From Nitrosopelagicus sp964511265 (GTDB taxonomy: Archaea; Thermoproteota; Nitrososphaeria; Nitrososphaerales; Nitrosopumilaceae), in the NCBI GenBank assembly GCA_964511265.1, contig CAZEES010000003.1, positions 1-64,000 on the forward strand: a stretch of 64,000 nucleotides of DNA, in the 5' to 3' direction. A model generated the notes under the pieces. The model was given only the letters and a program-made list of their open reading frames with translations, searched no databases and was not told the origin of the DNA. Below, piece after piece: positions 17,667 through 26,066 of this stretch. Made by a program: the position numbers and the translations under genes. Position 1 is the stretch's first letter. Every line of letters starts with the position of its first letter.

Positions 17667-18719
17667 ATGCCGAACATGGCAGATAAGGACCAAATTAGAA
17701 AAATCCAGTTTACTGGAAAATCATCTTACATAGTCTCATTACCAAAGGATTGGATTAAAGACCAAGGTCTAAAACAAGGAGACCAAGTTACAGTTGGAAG
17801 AAATGGGAGTAAGACCTTAGAAGTCAGACCAGTAAATTTTTCAAAATCTTCAGGAGATGAAGTTTCAAATCTCATTATTTCACCTGATGATGAAAAATCT
17901 GCCATTGTAAGAAAACTCATTGCACTATACTTTTTGAATGCAAAAACTATCAATGTCAAACCAAAAGCAGGAACTAGAATTTCTCCAACTCATAGAATTG
18001 CAATTCGAAATACTGTCAAAAAGGTTCTAATGGGTTCAGAGATTACAGCAGATTCTACAGATGGCATAACTATTCAAGTATTGATTAATCTGGTAGAATT
18101 ATCAGTTGATGGTGCTTTCAAAAGAATGCTATCAATGGCAAAATCCATGCAAACAGATGCACTATTATCTCTCAAAGAAGGAAATGAAGAACTTGCACAA
18201 GAAGTCATTAATTCAGATGATGATGTAGATAGATTTGGATTTTACATTATACGACAATTAACAATAGCAATAGAAAATCAACACATGTTAGAAGAAATGG
18301 GATTCAAGAATTCAAGAGATTGCTTAGGATATCGTGTAATTGTAAAAAACATAGAAAGAATTGGAGATCATGCAGTCACTTTAGCCCAAGATGCCATAGA
18401 CATCAAAAAGCCAATCAAGGGAAAGATTATGACAAGCATTGAAAAAATGAATGAATTTGCACTTACAGCAATAGATAACACATGTTTAGCATTATTCAAA
18501 AATGACTATCAAGAAGCTGAAAAAGCAATCAGTGAATCTCACAATATCAAAAGATACGAAGACAGTGTATTAAAAGCCCTAGAGCAAGCAAAAAACTCTG
18601 AAGAAGTTTTCAGAGTTAGAAGAATTGCTGAAAATATTAGAAGAATTGCTGAATATGCCAGCGATATAGGTGAAATCGTGCTAAACATGAATATTGAGAA
18701 AATCGCCAAGAAAAACTAG
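17667..18719 (+). CDS. AbrB-PhoU phosphate uptake regulator-like protein
   Basis: 350 residues. The first 50 form a SpoVT/AbrB-type DNA-binding domain (IQFTGKSSYIVSLPKDWI, LKQGDQVTV). The remainder is two PhoU-type helical bundles; NIERIGDHAV and AENIRRIAEYASDIGE are the PhoU metal-binding helix signatures. Such fusions are typical of archaea and probably control phosphate transport genes. A TATA-like run (CATATATTTAATAA) 25-30 bases upstream supports the ATG at 17667 over the one at 17676. Confidence 0.87.
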   Translation: MPNMADKDQIRKIQFTGKSSYIVSLPKDWIKDQGLKQGDQVTVGRNGSKTLEVRPVNFSKSSGDEVSNLIISPDDEKSAIVRKLIALYFLNAKTINVKPKAGTRISPTHRIAIRNTVKKVLMGSEITADSTDGITIQVLINLVELSVDGAFKRMLSMAKSMQTDALLSLKEGNEELAQEVINSDDDVDRFGFYIIRQLTIAIENQHMLEEMGFKNSRDCLGYRVIVKNIERIGDHAVTLAQDAIDIKKPIKGKIMTSIEKMNEFALTAIDNTCLALFKNDYQEAEKAISESHNIKRYEDSVLKALEQAKNSEEVFRVRRIAENIRRIAEYASDIGEIVLNMNIEKIAKKN

Positions 18720-18727
18720 GTATAATT

Positions 18728-19798
18728 TTGAAATCTTGTATTTTAATTACATATGACAATCAGGACGTGATTTCAGAGGCAGAATCACTGTGTGAGGCTG
18801 CACAATATAACGTACTATTCACAATTAGAGAAAACGAACTTCACTTTACAAAATATGGAATTAGTGAAGGAAAAATGCCAAATTTGGAAGAGATGATTGA
18901 GAAATATCAACCAGATGTTATCGTATTCGATGAGATACTAAAGCCAAATCAAAATTACAGTCTCGCTTCAAAGTTAAAGTTAGAAATTCTAGATAGAGAG
19001 TCATTAATTTTAGAAATTTTTGAAAGTAGAGCAAGTAGTTCTGAATCAAAATTACAAGTAAAACTAGCTCAATTGCGTTATGAAAGATCACGTGCTAAAG
19101 AGCGAGTTAGACTATCAAGGATGGGCGAACAGCCAGGTTTTATGGGAATTGGTAAATTCGAAGTTGATGTTTACTATAACGATATTCAAAATAGAGTCAA
19201 TAATGTAAAATCAAAATTAAAAAAAGCAGGAAAGCAACGAGCATTACACCGACAAGGAAGAGACAGATTAGGATTTAAAACAATCTCACTAGCGGGCTAT
19301 ACATCTGCAGGAAAAACTACACTATTCAATAGCTTAACTGGAGAATCAAAAGAAAAAAGTGCAGAACTATTCACAACACTAACAACCACAACACGAAGAT
19401 TAAAGCTTGGAAGAGAAATTGCGTTAATTACAGATACTGTTGGATTTATCAGTAAACTACCTGCTTATTTGATTGAGGCATTCAAATCTACACTAGAAGA
19501 ATTGATCTTTACAGACATTGTGTTGGTAGTGATTGATTCATTAGATAATGATCATCAAATGAGAAAGAAATTTTCTAGTTGTTACAAAACACTAGCTGAA
19601 CTAGGTGTAGAAAGAAAGAATATGATTTTTCTGTTTAACAAGTCAGAATCAATCGATGATAAGAAATTGTTACATATTATGAATAATTTAAAAATTGATG
19701 AAATAGAAAGTTGTGTAGACATATCAGCAATAACTGGAAAAAATCTCACAGAATTGAAAAAACTATTAGAAGAAAGATTTTATGGAAAAATAGATTGA
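18728..19798 (+). CDS. hflX: HflX-type GTPase
   Basis: 356 residues. The N-terminal HflX domain and its coiled linker precede the GTPase core: G1 GYTSAGKTTL, G3 DTVGFI and G4 NKSE. The glycine-rich HflX helix region (SRMGEQPGFMGIGKFEVD) is present. HflX binds the large ribosomal subunit and rescues stalled or stress-damaged ribosomes. The start is a TTG eight bases after the PhoU-like stop. Trm56 and TFE follow on the same strand. Confidence 0.93.
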   Translation: MKSCILITYDNQDVISEAESLCEAAQYNVLFTIRENELHFTKYGISEGKMPNLEEMIEKYQPDVIVFDEILKPNQNYSLASKLKLEILDRESLILEIFESRASSSESKLQVKLAQLRYERSRAKERVRLSRMGEQPGFMGIGKFEVDVYYNDIQNRVNNVKSKLKKAGKQRALHRQGRDRLGFKTISLAGYTSAGKTTLFNSLTGESKEKSAELFTTLTTTTRRLKLGREIALITDTVGFISKLPAYLIEAFKSTLEELIFTDIVLVVIDSLDNDHQMRKKFSSCYKTLAELGVERKNMIFLFNKSESIDDKKLLHIMNNLKIDEIESCVDISAITGKNLTELKKLLEERFYGKID

Positions 19799-19800
19799 AG

Positions 19801-20319
19801 ATGAAGATAGAAGTTTTAAGAATTGGTCAGAGAGTAATTCGAGATGACAGAGTAACAACACATGTTGCATTAGTTGCAAGAGCGTTTGGAGCATCAAAAA
19901 TTTACATGAATGAAGTTGATCCTGAGATTGAAAACACCATTAAAAAAATGAACAAAACCTGGGGTGGAGAATTTGAAGTGGAATTTTTTGACGATTGGAA
20001 GAAGGTTATAAAATCAAAGAGTGATGATTACAAAATTGTCCATTTGACAATGTATGGAGAGAAAATTGATGATGTTGCAAAAGATATTAGAAAAAATCAG
20101 AACATCTTGATTGTGGTAGGTGCTGAGAAGGTGCCTAGAACAATTTATGAAAAATCGGATTTTAACGTCTCAGTGTCAAATCAACCTCATTCGGAGATTA
20201 GTGCATTAGCAATTATCTTGGATCGATTACACAAAGGAAAGCAATTTGACATGAAATTTGATAACTCAACAAGGCGAATCATTCCTACTAAAAAAGGGAA
20301 AAAAGTGATTTCAAAGTAA
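19801..20319 (+). CDS. trm56: tRNA (cytidine(56)-2'-O)-methyltransferase
   Basis: 172 residues of the SPOUT fold, close to the family norm of about 180. It methylates the ribose of C56 in the tRNA T-loop, an archaea-specific change. VGAEKVPRTIYEKSDFNVSV and NQPHSEISALAIILDRL form the knotted SAM site. The family begins at MKIEVLRIGQR, so the ATG at 19801 is used although the frame opens earlier inside hflX. Confidence 0.93.
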   Translation: MKIEVLRIGQRVIRDDRVTTHVALVARAFGASKIYMNEVDPEIENTIKKMNKTWGGEFEVEFFDDWKKVIKSKSDDYKIVHLTMYGEKIDDVAKDIRKNQNILIVVGAEKVPRTIYEKSDFNVSVSNQPHSEISALAIILDRLHKGKQFDMKFDNSTRRIIPTKKGKKVISK

Positions 20320-20345
20320 AAATAGAGGACAGAATGTGAGAGAAT

Positions 20346-20855
20346 ATGGTTGACAAGTATGAAGACCCTTTTGTGAAAATTGCAGCAATGATTGGCGGAG
20401 ATGAGTATCTCAAAGTTGCACGTTCTCTATTAAAGACAGAAGATGCAACAGATGAAGAAATTGCTAGTTCGACAGGACTTCGTATCAACATGGTAAGGCG
20501 AGTATTATACGATTTATTTGGAAAAGGTTTGATAACTGGCGTTCGTGTAAAAGACGAAAGAAAAGGTTGGTTTGTTTACAGATGGCGTTCAAGAAGAGAT
20601 GAAGTTGAAAATTTCATAGAAAACCAAAAAAAGAAGATCCTTGACAGACTACAAAAGAGATTGGATTATGAAAACTCATCTGATTTTTACCATTGCGGAA
20701 ATGAAGATTGTTCAAGATCAACATTTGAAGATGCATTAGAATTATTTTTCAAATGTCCATCATGTGGACAAGTTCTTAATCTTAAGAAAAATGAAAAAAT
20801 TCGAAAGAATTTTACAAAAAAAATTGATCAGATTAAAGGCGACATACGAGTTTAA
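20346..20855 (+). CDS. tfe: Transcription factor E, alpha subunit (TFE)
   Basis: 169 residues: an N-terminal extended winged helix (about 1-90, with LRINMVRRVLYDLFGKGLIT) and a C-terminal zinc ribbon (CGNEDC and CPSCG). TFE helps open promoters in the archaeal RNA polymerase preinitiation complex and is homologous to eukaryotic TFIIE-alpha. It follows trm56 by 26 bases and converges on the riboflavin reductase gene, overlapping it by four bases. Confidence 0.96.
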   Translation: MVDKYEDPFVKIAAMIGGDEYLKVARSLLKTEDATDEEIASSTGLRINMVRRVLYDLFGKGLITGVRVKDERKGWFVYRWRSRRDEVENFIENQKKKILDRLQKRLDYENSSDFYHCGNEDCSRSTFEDALELFFKCPSCGQVLNLKKNEKIRKNFTKKIDQIKGDIRV

Positions 20856-21505
20856 ATTTTATAATTTAAAATAATCTCATTACCACTTTTATGTACTTTT
20901 TTTAATTTTAAAGATGGCTTGATTTTTGATGATGTTAAAGAAGGTCCTTCAAATAGATTGACAGTATTTTTTGAGCCTAAAACATAAGGAGTAAGTGCAA
21001 TAATCATTTCATCAATAAGATTTTTCTTCAAAAAAGAGTGGTTTAGTGTCCCACCGCCCTCTAGAAGGATAGTCTTGATTCCTTTTTTGTACAAAATAGA
21101 TAGAAGTTTTGTTATATTTACTTGGTTTTTTCCACATACAATTACATCTAGAGATAATTTTTGTAACCGATGTAGATTTGAATTTGATACAAGTTCGGAT
21201 GTAACAATGATGGTTGAAACACTTTTACAAGTTTTAATTATTCGAGAATTATTCTTGATTGTTCCACGAGAATCTAAAATAATTCGAATAGGGTTTTTTC
21301 CTTTGACATGTCTGACTGTTAAAAGAGGATCATCCTGTTCTACCGTGTTTTTTCCAACTAGTATAGCATCTGACTTTGAACGAAGTTTATGAACTCGTAT
21401 CTTATCAGATTTTGATGACAATACAATTTTTTTGTTTTTTTGGCCAATTTTCCCATCAAGAGTTATTGCAGCACTCAGAATAATTTGAGGTTTAGATTTT
21501 TCCAT
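20852..21505 (-). CDS. arfC: 2,5-diamino-6-ribosylamino-pyrimidinone 5'-phosphate reductase (RIB7/ArfC)
   Basis: 217 residues of the dihydrofolate-reductase-like RibD C-terminal fold, without the bacterial deaminase domain. LSAAITLDGKIGQ, KSDAILVGKNTVEQDDPLLT and LLEGGGTLNHSFLK are diagnostic. It reduces the ribose ring of the riboflavin precursor with NAD(P)H; in archaea reduction precedes deamination. It is the last gene of the ribB-ribH-arfA-amidohydrolase-arfC operon and overlaps the amidohydrolase by 14 bases. Confidence 0.92.
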   Translation of the reverse strand: MEKSKPQIILSAAITLDGKIGQKNKKIVLSSKSDKIRVHKLRSKSDAILVGKNTVEQDDPLLTVRHVKGKNPIRIILDSRGTIKNNSRIIKTCKSVSTIIVTSELVSNSNLHRLQKLSLDVIVCGKNQVNITKLLSILYKKGIKTILLEGGGTLNHSFLKKNLIDEMIIALTPYVLGSKNTVNLFEGPSLTSSKIKPSLKLKKVHKSGNEIILNYKI

Positions 21506-22676
21506 TTACAATTTTTCCTCCAATCATTACAGCCTTAATTGATTTTTCAGAAGCACGATGAACTATGGATGCATGAACATTATTCATTGGATCCAGATCA
21601 ATTGAATTTTTATCAATGAATATGCAATCTGCAAGATAATTTTCTTTAATAGATCCAATCTTTTGATTGAGAATTTTTCCGGCATTAACAGTAGCCATTT
21701 TTAGTATTTGTTTTGGATCAAATCTGTTTTGAGATATGCCCATTGTTACTTTCCATAGATAATCCATCTCTCTAAAAATATCGGGGGAATTAATCATTAC
21801 ATTATCAGTTCCAATTGCAATGTTACAACCTAGTTTTTGCATAAGTACAATGTTAGGAATTCCTTCAGCCAATGAAGAATTTGCGCGTGGACACACAACT
21901 ATACCTCTAGTGTTTTTTGCTGCTAATTTTAGATCATTTTTTGTTGCAAAAGTCATATGAATTAGGAAAGTTGGTTTTAGTAACATCGCTCTTTGGATTT
22001 CGGATTTTGCAGTTAGTTTTTTTGAAACGTTTACACTTTCCATGGTTTCAGCTGCATGGATCACACGCATTTTTTTTGTTTTTGAGAATGATTGAAGATT
22101 AGAATTACTGTTTTCGTTTGTTCCACTAATTCCAATTCCATCACAATTTTTTAATAATTGGGTTAATTGTTCACAATTTGCCTCAGGTAGTGGCATGTTA
22201 CTCTTAATTTCAGTCCTAGTGTTGTAATGCTCAATTCTACCTAGAATGACACATCGAATAGGTACATCAATTAAGGATTTTTTCAGTAATAGTACGCCAT
22301 CTAGGCCACCTTCTCTAAAATCAACAAAAGTTGTAATTCCTTTTTTGATCATAGATTTTGCAGAATTTTTTATATATTTTGATAAAACTTTACTGGGAGT
22401 TTCTTTTAGAAGTTTTTGTTTGAGACCAATCATTGGATGAATTTTTGAATTTACATCAGCATCAATAGATAGATCTTTTCCAATTGAATCAGCTATATGT
22501 GTATGTGAGTTGATTAATCCAGGAATTAATAATAAATTTGAACAATCAATAGATTTCTCTTTTGATGATATGTGTTTGGAGATTTTTTCAAACTTTCCAT
22601 TTTTAATTTGTACATTAGTTGATTCGACAAATTTTAAGTGGTTTCCATATAGTATACTAATATTTTTTAGAATCAA
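21492..22676 (-). CDS. Amidohydrolase (cytosine/guanine/SAH-deaminase-like) inside riboflavin operon
   Basis: 394 residues of the metal-dependent amidohydrolase superfamily with a full deaminase-type set of ligands: HTH at 58-60, a His/Glu pair in IHAAE, a His in IHMTF and an Asp in GTDN. It most resembles the 5'-methylthioadenosine/SAH deaminase and atrazine-hydrolase branch. It lies between arfA and arfC and overlaps both (4 and 14 bases). The operon and the lack of a RibD deaminase domain make it a candidate for the unassigned archaeal pyrimidine deaminase, or for the formamide hydrolase step. A nucleoside deaminase unrelated to riboflavin remains possible. Confidence 0.8.
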   Translation of the reverse strand: MILKNISILYGNHLKFVESTNVQIKNGKFEKISKHISSKEKSIDCSNLLLIPGLINSHTHIADSIGKDLSIDADVNSKIHPMIGLKQKLLKETPSKVLSKYIKNSAKSMIKKGITTFVDFREGGLDGVLLLKKSLIDVPIRCVILGRIEHYNTRTEIKSNMPLPEANCEQLTQLLKNCDGIGISGTNENSNSNLQSFSKTKKMRVIHAAETMESVNVSKKLTAKSEIQRAMLLKPTFLIHMTFATKNDLKLAAKNTRGIVVCPRANSSLAEGIPNIVLMQKLGCNIAIGTDNVMINSPDIFREMDYLWKVTMGISQNRFDPKQILKMATVNAGKILNQKIGSIKENYLADCIFIDKNSIDLDPMNNVHASIVHRASEKSIKAVMIGGKIVNGKI

Positions 22677-23422
22677 TTTAATTCATAAATATCAGGTTTT
22701 TCTTTTCCTGAATCTCTAATTTCTCTTATGGTGTCAAGAGATTTTGTTGCAAGCTTTACAGCATTTCTAGATGTTTGTGCAGTACCTATTCCACAGTTCA
22801 ATACAACTTGAAATTCATCTTTACACATTTTGATAAATTCTTTTGCAAAATTTTTGAATTCAGAATTAGTTACTACCATAAAATTATCTCCACCCATAAA
22901 AAATGTGAGTGAGTTTTTTGAGAGAAAGTATTCTGACATTCTCGAATATATTTTGAACATTAAAGAAGATGTGTCATAAGGAGACATTTTTTTCCGTTTG
23001 GATGTTAAATCATCTACATCTAGATGCATTATAGTAACAGAGTGTTCTGAGTGACCATTTAATGTTCCAAAAATAGAATATTGCTCATTGAGAAATTTTT
23101 GTGATTTTTTTGCTTCATATGCATCGAGATTTGCATCGTATGGGTTTTCCCCAAAACCAATTGACATTGAAAGTTTTACATCAAAAGAAGTTTCTAGTTC
23201 TTTTTGTATTGTTATATGATCATCAAGTGTAAGACCATTTGTAACTGAAAAGTATTCATCAGAACGATTAAGAAAAACAAGGCAGTTTTTCTTAGAAAAT
23301 GATTCTTGTAATTTATGATATAATCTTGATTGTAACATTTGTAATTCATGTTCACGATCACTTCCCAATGTAAGAGTCCAAGGACCATATCCAGTAATTT
23401 TCATTATTGTTAGTTGTATCAT
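22673..23422 (-). CDS. arfA: GTP cyclohydrolase IIa (GTP cyclohydrolase III, ArfA)
   Basis: 249 residues with the archaeal GCH III duplicated cyclase-like fold. ITGYGPWTLTLGSDREHELQ at the N-terminus, FGENPYDANLDAY and FFMGGDNFMVV are family features. It opens GTP to the formamidopyrimidine at the first archaeal riboflavin step. It overlaps ribH upstream and the amidohydrolase downstream by four bases each. Confidence 0.94.
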   Translation of the reverse strand: MIQLTIMKITGYGPWTLTLGSDREHELQMLQSRLYHKLQESFSKKNCLVFLNRSDEYFSVTNGLTLDDHITIQKELETSFDVKLSMSIGFGENPYDANLDAYEAKKSQKFLNEQYSIFGTLNGHSEHSVTIMHLDVDDLTSKRKKMSPYDTSSLMFKIYSRMSEYFLSKNSLTFFMGGDNFMVVTNSEFKNFAKEFIKMCKDEFQVVLNCGIGTAQTSRNAVKLATKSLDTIREIRDSGKEKPDIYELN

Positions 23423-23835
23423 TTTTCTATTTCCTTAATCTCATTATCAAGTTTGAGTACTGCATTTACTGCATTTTCAGATACCGGTCTGATTCTTGCA
23501 TATGCTTGTCTTACAGCCATACCTGGTCCAGATATTCCAAGTGATACGGGTTTTTGATGTTTTATTGCTAATTTAGTAAGATTTCTTGCAGTTGAATTAG
23601 CTATTACTTCATCGTGTTTTGTTTGACCTTTGATGACAGCACCTAAAGTTACTACAGCGTCAATATCATCTCTTTGCAATAACTTATCAATAATTAAAGG
23701 CATGTCGAAGATTCCTGGTACATGACTTGTATGAATTACATCAAGATTTAGCTTTTCTGCAGTTTCTATTGCAACGTCATACATACGTGATGTGATTTTT
23801 TGATTAAAATCCGCGACAACTATTGCAATTTTCAA
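23419..23835 (-). CDS. ribH: 6,7-dimethyl-8-ribityllumazine synthase
   Basis: 138 residues, the short archaeal form. It condenses dihydroxybutanone phosphate with the ribitylamino-pyrimidine. VPGIFDMPL and LGAVIKGQTKHDEVIA line the active site; the His in KHDE is the catalytic residue. It starts two bases after the ribB stop and overlaps arfA by four. Confidence 0.96.
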   Translation of the reverse strand: MKIAIVVADFNQKITSRMYDVAIETAEKLNLDVIHTSHVPGIFDMPLIIDKLLQRDDIDAVVTLGAVIKGQTKHDEVIANSTARNLTKLAIKHQKPVSLGISGPGMAVRQAYARIRPVSENAVNAVLKLDNEIKEIEK

Positions 23836-23837
23836 AA

Positions 23838-24512
23838 TTAATTCACCTTAGAAAATTCAAGTAATTCTTTACCATTAATGAAAGGAATCGCGTTTTCTTT
23901 TGCATATTTTTCTGCTTTATCAACTGATAATGCAGAATATGTTTCAGCGTCCATCATTTCACAGATAGCAGTAATTGGTGAGAGGTTTGCCAATTGAGTC
24001 AAGTATACTGACATTTCAGTGTGACCAGTTCTAGAAGAGAGAAGACCATTTGACGCTATCAGCAGAGGAATATGACCAGGAGTTTTGAAGGTTGAGTTGA
24101 AAATGTGTTTTGGATTTTCTTTTTTATATAAAGTGGACATCTCTTTGATAGTTAATGCTCTATCTCGATCAGTGATTCCAGTGTAAGTTTGTTTATGGTT
24201 TATACTAATTGAAAATGTTGGATGATCTCCATATGGAGCAGTTCCCATAACCATTTTTTTGGATTCTTCATCTAGATGATTTGATTGAGACAACATGTTG
24301 TGCATGTATTTTAGTTGTAATTGTTCTGCAAGAGAGTTATCAATTGCAAGACAAATTAATCCACCTGCGTGTTTTCTCATTCTTACAATATGTTCAGGGG
24401 TGATAAATTCTGCTGCAACAACCATATCGATTTCATTTTCACGGCCATCAGAATCGTGAATCATTACAAATTCGCCACGTTTTAATGATGAAATTGCAGA
24501 ATCAAATGTCAT
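23838..24512 (-). CDS. ribB: 3,4-dihydroxy-2-butanone-4-phosphate synthase
   Basis: 224 residues. The metal and substrate motif DSDGRENEIDMVVAAEF is near the N-terminus, and SRTGHTEMSVYL is the second active-site element. It converts ribulose 5-phosphate to the four-carbon unit of the lumazine ring. There is no GTP cyclohydrolase II domain; that job falls to ArfA. It is first in the five-gene operon and has a TATA box 29 bases before the ATG. Confidence 0.96.
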   Translation of the reverse strand: MTFDSAISSLKRGEFVMIHDSDGRENEIDMVVAAEFITPEHIVRMRKHAGGLICLAIDNSLAEQLQLKYMHNMLSQSNHLDEESKKMVMGTAPYGDHPTFSISINHKQTYTGITDRDRALTIKEMSTLYKKENPKHIFNSTFKTPGHIPLLIASNGLLSSRTGHTEMSVYLTQLANLSPITAICEMMDAETYSALSVDKAEKYAKENAIPFINGKELLEFSKVN

Positions 24513-24533
24513 AATAAAAATAATTTTTTAGTT

Positions 24534-24541
24534 ATTATAAA
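24534..24541 (-). promoter_or_regulatory. TATA box of the ribB operon
   Basis: TTTATAAT on the minus strand begins 29 bases before the ribB ATG, indicating a leaderless transcript that starts the five-gene riboflavin operon. Confidence 0.65.
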
Positions 24542-24560
24542 GTTTACTAGATTTTTAGTT

Positions 24561-24580
24561 ATTACCAATTTATTGGTAAT
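24561..24580. promoter_or_regulatory. Perfect palindrome between ribE and ribB (possible operator)
   Basis: ATTACCAAT and ATTGGTAAT form a perfect 9-base dyad around a 2-base centre. It is six bases past the ribE stop and about 20 bases upstream of the ribB TATA box. It could be an operator for a riboflavin regulator such as the archaeal RbkR family, or a short transcript-end hairpin for ribE. A 2-base loop is too tight for a stable RNA hairpin without opening the centre, which slightly favours a protein-binding site. Confidence 0.5.
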
Positions 24581-24586
24581 TATTAG

Positions 24587-25171
24587 TCATTTTAAAATGT
24601 ATTTTCCTAGCACATCAGTCTCAATGTTCAACTTATCATCAATGTTTTTTGTTTTAAAATTAGTAATTTGTATTGTATGAGGTATGAGACAAACAGAACC
24701 TAGATCATTTTTTACATCAACAACTGTCAAGCTTATTCCATCTAAAGCAATAGAACCTTTTTTGACTACATATTTTTTGAGACTTTTTGGAATTTTAAAC
24801 CAAACTTTTACTTCTTTTGGTTTTTTTTCTATTTTTTTAATTTGTGCAACACCATCAACATGACCCAATACAAAATGCCCCTCTAATCTTTCTCCAACTT
24901 TAAGACTACGTTCAACATTAACAATACTTCCAACTTTAAGATTTCCTAAATCTGTTTTTTTCATTGTTTCATCAATCATTTCAAACGTACAGATATTTTT
25001 CACAATTTTAGTTGCACTAAGACATACACCGTTCAGTGCAACACTCTGACCGATTTTTAGTCCTTTAGAATCTTTACCTAGATCAACAGATACTTTGATT
25101 GCACTACGATTTTTTGTGTTTTGTTCTATTTTTTTGATTTTTCCAGTGCTAGTAATTATTCCAGTAAACAT
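24587..25171 (-). CDS. ribE: Riboflavin synthase, bacterial (alpha-subunit) type
   Basis: 194 residues built of two homologous lumazine-binding barrels, each with a GH or LNG-type motif: SVALNGVCLSATK in the first, GHFVLGHVDG and GSIALDGISLTVVD in the second. It dismutates two ribityllumazines to riboflavin. Many archaea use an unrelated synthase resembling RibH, so this bacterial-type enzyme beside archaeal ArfA/ArfC points to ancient gene exchange. It has its own TATA box and lies directly before the ribB operon. Confidence 0.94.
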   Translation of the reverse strand: MFTGIITSTGKIKKIEQNTKNRSAIKVSVDLGKDSKGLKIGQSVALNGVCLSATKIVKNICTFEMIDETMKKTDLGNLKVGSIVNVERSLKVGERLEGHFVLGHVDGVAQIKKIEKKPKEVKVWFKIPKSLKKYVVKKGSIALDGISLTVVDVKNDLGSVCLIPHTIQITNFKTKNIDDKLNIETDVLGKYILK

Positions 25172-25191
25172 GTTAGTGTAAGATATTTTGT

Positions 25192-25199
25192 GTATAAAT
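25192..25199 (-). promoter_or_regulatory. TATA box of ribE
   Basis: ATTTATAC on the minus strand begins 28 bases before the ribE ATG. It lies in the 33-base gap after the HpcH/CitE-like gene, giving ribE its own leaderless promoter. Confidence 0.6.
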
Positions 25200-25204
25200 A
25201 ATGT

Positions 25205-26059
25205 TTAGATAATTTCGAGTAGGGCTTTGGCTCGTTTATAATGAACTTCATCAATCATTTTTCCATCAACTACAATTGCTCCTTTTCCTTTCTTTGTTGA
25301 TTTTTCATATTCTTGTACTACTAATTTTGACCAAGTTATTTCAGAGGAATTTGGATGAAATATTTTGTGCGTTATTTTGAGTTGATCAGGATGGATTATA
25401 CTTTTTCCTGTATAGCCTAATTCTTTACCTAATTTACAATCTTGTTGTAAGCCTTTTTCATCTTTGATTTCTTGCCATATTCCATCAATAGCAGCAACTC
25501 CTGCAGCGGCAGCTGCAACTGGTACTTTATATCTAGAATATTTTGCACCAATTGGATTTCCTTTTGTGTATTCAATTTGCATATCATTCAATAAATCAAA
25601 TATTCCAAATACTATAGCATCAACTCTCTTACTTGCTGATGCAATTTCATAGCAATTAATCACACCTAGAGCGGATTCTATGGAAGGAATTAGACGTATT
25701 TTTTTGAGTTTTCTTTTCTTTTCTAAATTTGAGATAATTTTTTCAATTTTTTTCAATTCTTTTGCAGAATCCACTTTTGGGATGACAATTCCATCTAATC
25801 CTTTTTGAACTACTTTTTCTAAATCGCTAGGAATTTTGCCTGATTGAGGTGAGTTAGTTCTTACAAATACAGATGCAGAAAAATCTTTGCGTTCTTTTAA
25901 TTTTTTTGAAATTAATGTTCTAGCATTTTGTTTTTCGTTATCAGGAACTGAATCTTCTAAATCAAAACAAACTATGTCACCAGAAAGTGATTTTGCTTTT
26001 TCTAGAAATCTTGGATTATTTCCAGGTACAAAAACTAGACTACGAAAAAGATTTGTCAT
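25205..26059 (-). CDS. HpcH/HpaI aldolase - citrate lyase beta (CitE)-like protein
   Basis: 284 residues of the TIM-barrel CoA-ester lyase family. FVPGNNPRFLEKA, FDLEDSVPDNEK (metal and acid residues) and PSIESALG are conserved. Relatives cleave malyl-CoA, citramalyl-CoA or citryl-CoA. No alpha or gamma citrate-lyase subunits are nearby, so a stand-alone malyl/citramalyl-CoA lyase or thioesterase-type role is more likely than citrate lyase. It follows the MDR reductase by seven bases on the same strand, suggesting shared CoA-ester metabolism. Confidence 0.83.
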   Translation of the reverse strand: MTNLFRSLVFVPGNNPRFLEKAKSLSGDIVCFDLEDSVPDNEKQNARTLISKKLKERKDFSASVFVRTNSPQSGKIPSDLEKVVQKGLDGIVIPKVDSAKELKKIEKIISNLEKKRKLKKIRLIPSIESALGVINCYEIASASKRVDAIVFGIFDLLNDMQIEYTKGNPIGAKYSRYKVPVAAAAAGVAAIDGIWQEIKDEKGLQQDCKLGKELGYTGKSIIHPDQLKITHKIFHPNSSEITWSKLVVQEYEKSTKKGKGAIVVDGKMIDEVHYKRAKALLEII

Positions 26060-26066
26060 TAAATGA

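Noticed and set aside
19711..19800. N-terminal extension of Trm56
   Set aside because: This stretch is the end of hflX in another frame; the family begins at the ATG at 19801.
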